From NCBI GenBank assembly GCA_019321725.1, contig CM033111.1:434001-498000 (forward strand): a stretch of 64,000 bases of DNA, read 5' to 3'. A program made the position numbers and the translations under genes. This document shows positions 63,542 to 64,000 of the stretch, one piece after another. This stretch comes from Paulownia fortunei (taxonomy: Eukaryota > Streptophyta > Magnoliopsida > Lamiales > Paulowniaceae). Each line of letters opens with the position of its first letter. The first letter of the stretch is position 1. The notes below the pieces were generated by a model that saw only the letters and a program-made list of their open reading frames with translations, had not been told where the DNA came from and searched no databases.

Positions 63542-64000
63542 TTTGACATGAGTGGTCGACATCACCCCCCTTGAGATCCACGTCATCTCCCAACTTATCC
63601 ACGCCTGATGCCTCTTCTCCTTCAGTCTTCCCTTCTTTTCTTTATTTTGTTTTGGGCTTATTGGTAACCCTTTTTCCACGTTAAAACATGGCATGGGCCC
63701 AACTGCAACTTTGTTCATGCACCTCGGTCAAAATCTGTACTTGTATCATATAACTTTCTTAATTCTTATTCTAATACTAATATATACATATATGTGTGTG
63801 AATTTTCATTAAATTAAATATTTTTAAATTAAATATTTTCACTGGAATTTATTTTAAATTTTGTTTATTCTTTTTGATGACTGAATGCCAAGGAACATGT
63901 TTTTTGGTTGCCACAGTTTGAACGCCTTTTTGTCTAATTGTTCGAACCGTGGGGTGAGCATTAGAGCAGATACAAATTATTATTCACTAATATGTTGGGA

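Larger units (their letters stand above)
48356..64000. other. Gene-poor AT-rich right end
   Basis: Apart from the repeats listed separately, no conserved coding frame was recognised in about 15.6 kb. Short frames present are low-complexity or lack context. Promoter-like clusters of G-box and GATA motifs at 63.5-63.6 kb suggest a gene beyond the right end. Confidence 0.55.

Overview
This is a plant nuclear window, most likely from a eudicot. Evidence: spliced genes with GT-AG introns, AT-rich intergenic DNA with TA, CA and CAT microsatellites, a nuclear LHCI gene, and SBP-box and F-box genes carrying plant miRNA target sites. The LHCA2 transit peptide looks closest to what I remember of asterid sequences such as tomato, but the species cannot be fixed from this alone. 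There is no CRISPR array, operon, plasmid or phage feature.

Eight protein-coding genes can be supported, and I rebuilt all of them to base level from splice sites and reading phase. From left to right: a RAMP4/SERP translocon-associated small protein (+, 155-2093); the F-box protein LCR/FBX6 with a miR394 site (-, 3512-6705); a long AT-rich spacer; an SBP-box factor of the SPL2/10/11 clade with a miR156 site (+, 20559-23803); a three-finger RanBP2-type zinc finger protein in ten coding exons (-, 27282-31473); a DUF579 polysaccharide O-methyltransferase of the arabinogalactan (AGM) type (+, 35062-36541); a plastid-type DUF493 protein (-, 41108-43527); a small intronless DnaJ-type cysteine-rich protein (+, 44763-45062); and the photosystem I antenna gene LHCA2 (-, 46597-48125). 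The last 15.6 kb has no recognisable gene. It holds an apparent LTR remnant, a diverged tandem repeat, a CA/GT hairpin-forming microsatellite and other short duplications.

The genes are not one pathway. The most meaningful piece of organisation is the RAMP4 - LCR - SPL order. From memory it matches the Arabidopsis chromosome 1 block around At1g27330-At1g27370, so it is probably old conserved microsynteny that keeps two miRNA-controlled developmental regulators (miR394-LCR and miR156-SPL) as neighbours. I saw no clear new biological system. The observations most worth testing are the overlapping upstream start codons on the LCR mRNA, the stop-codon-only last coding exon of the zinc finger gene, the G-rich tract in the SPL leader region, and the repeats near 48.5-50.1 kb.
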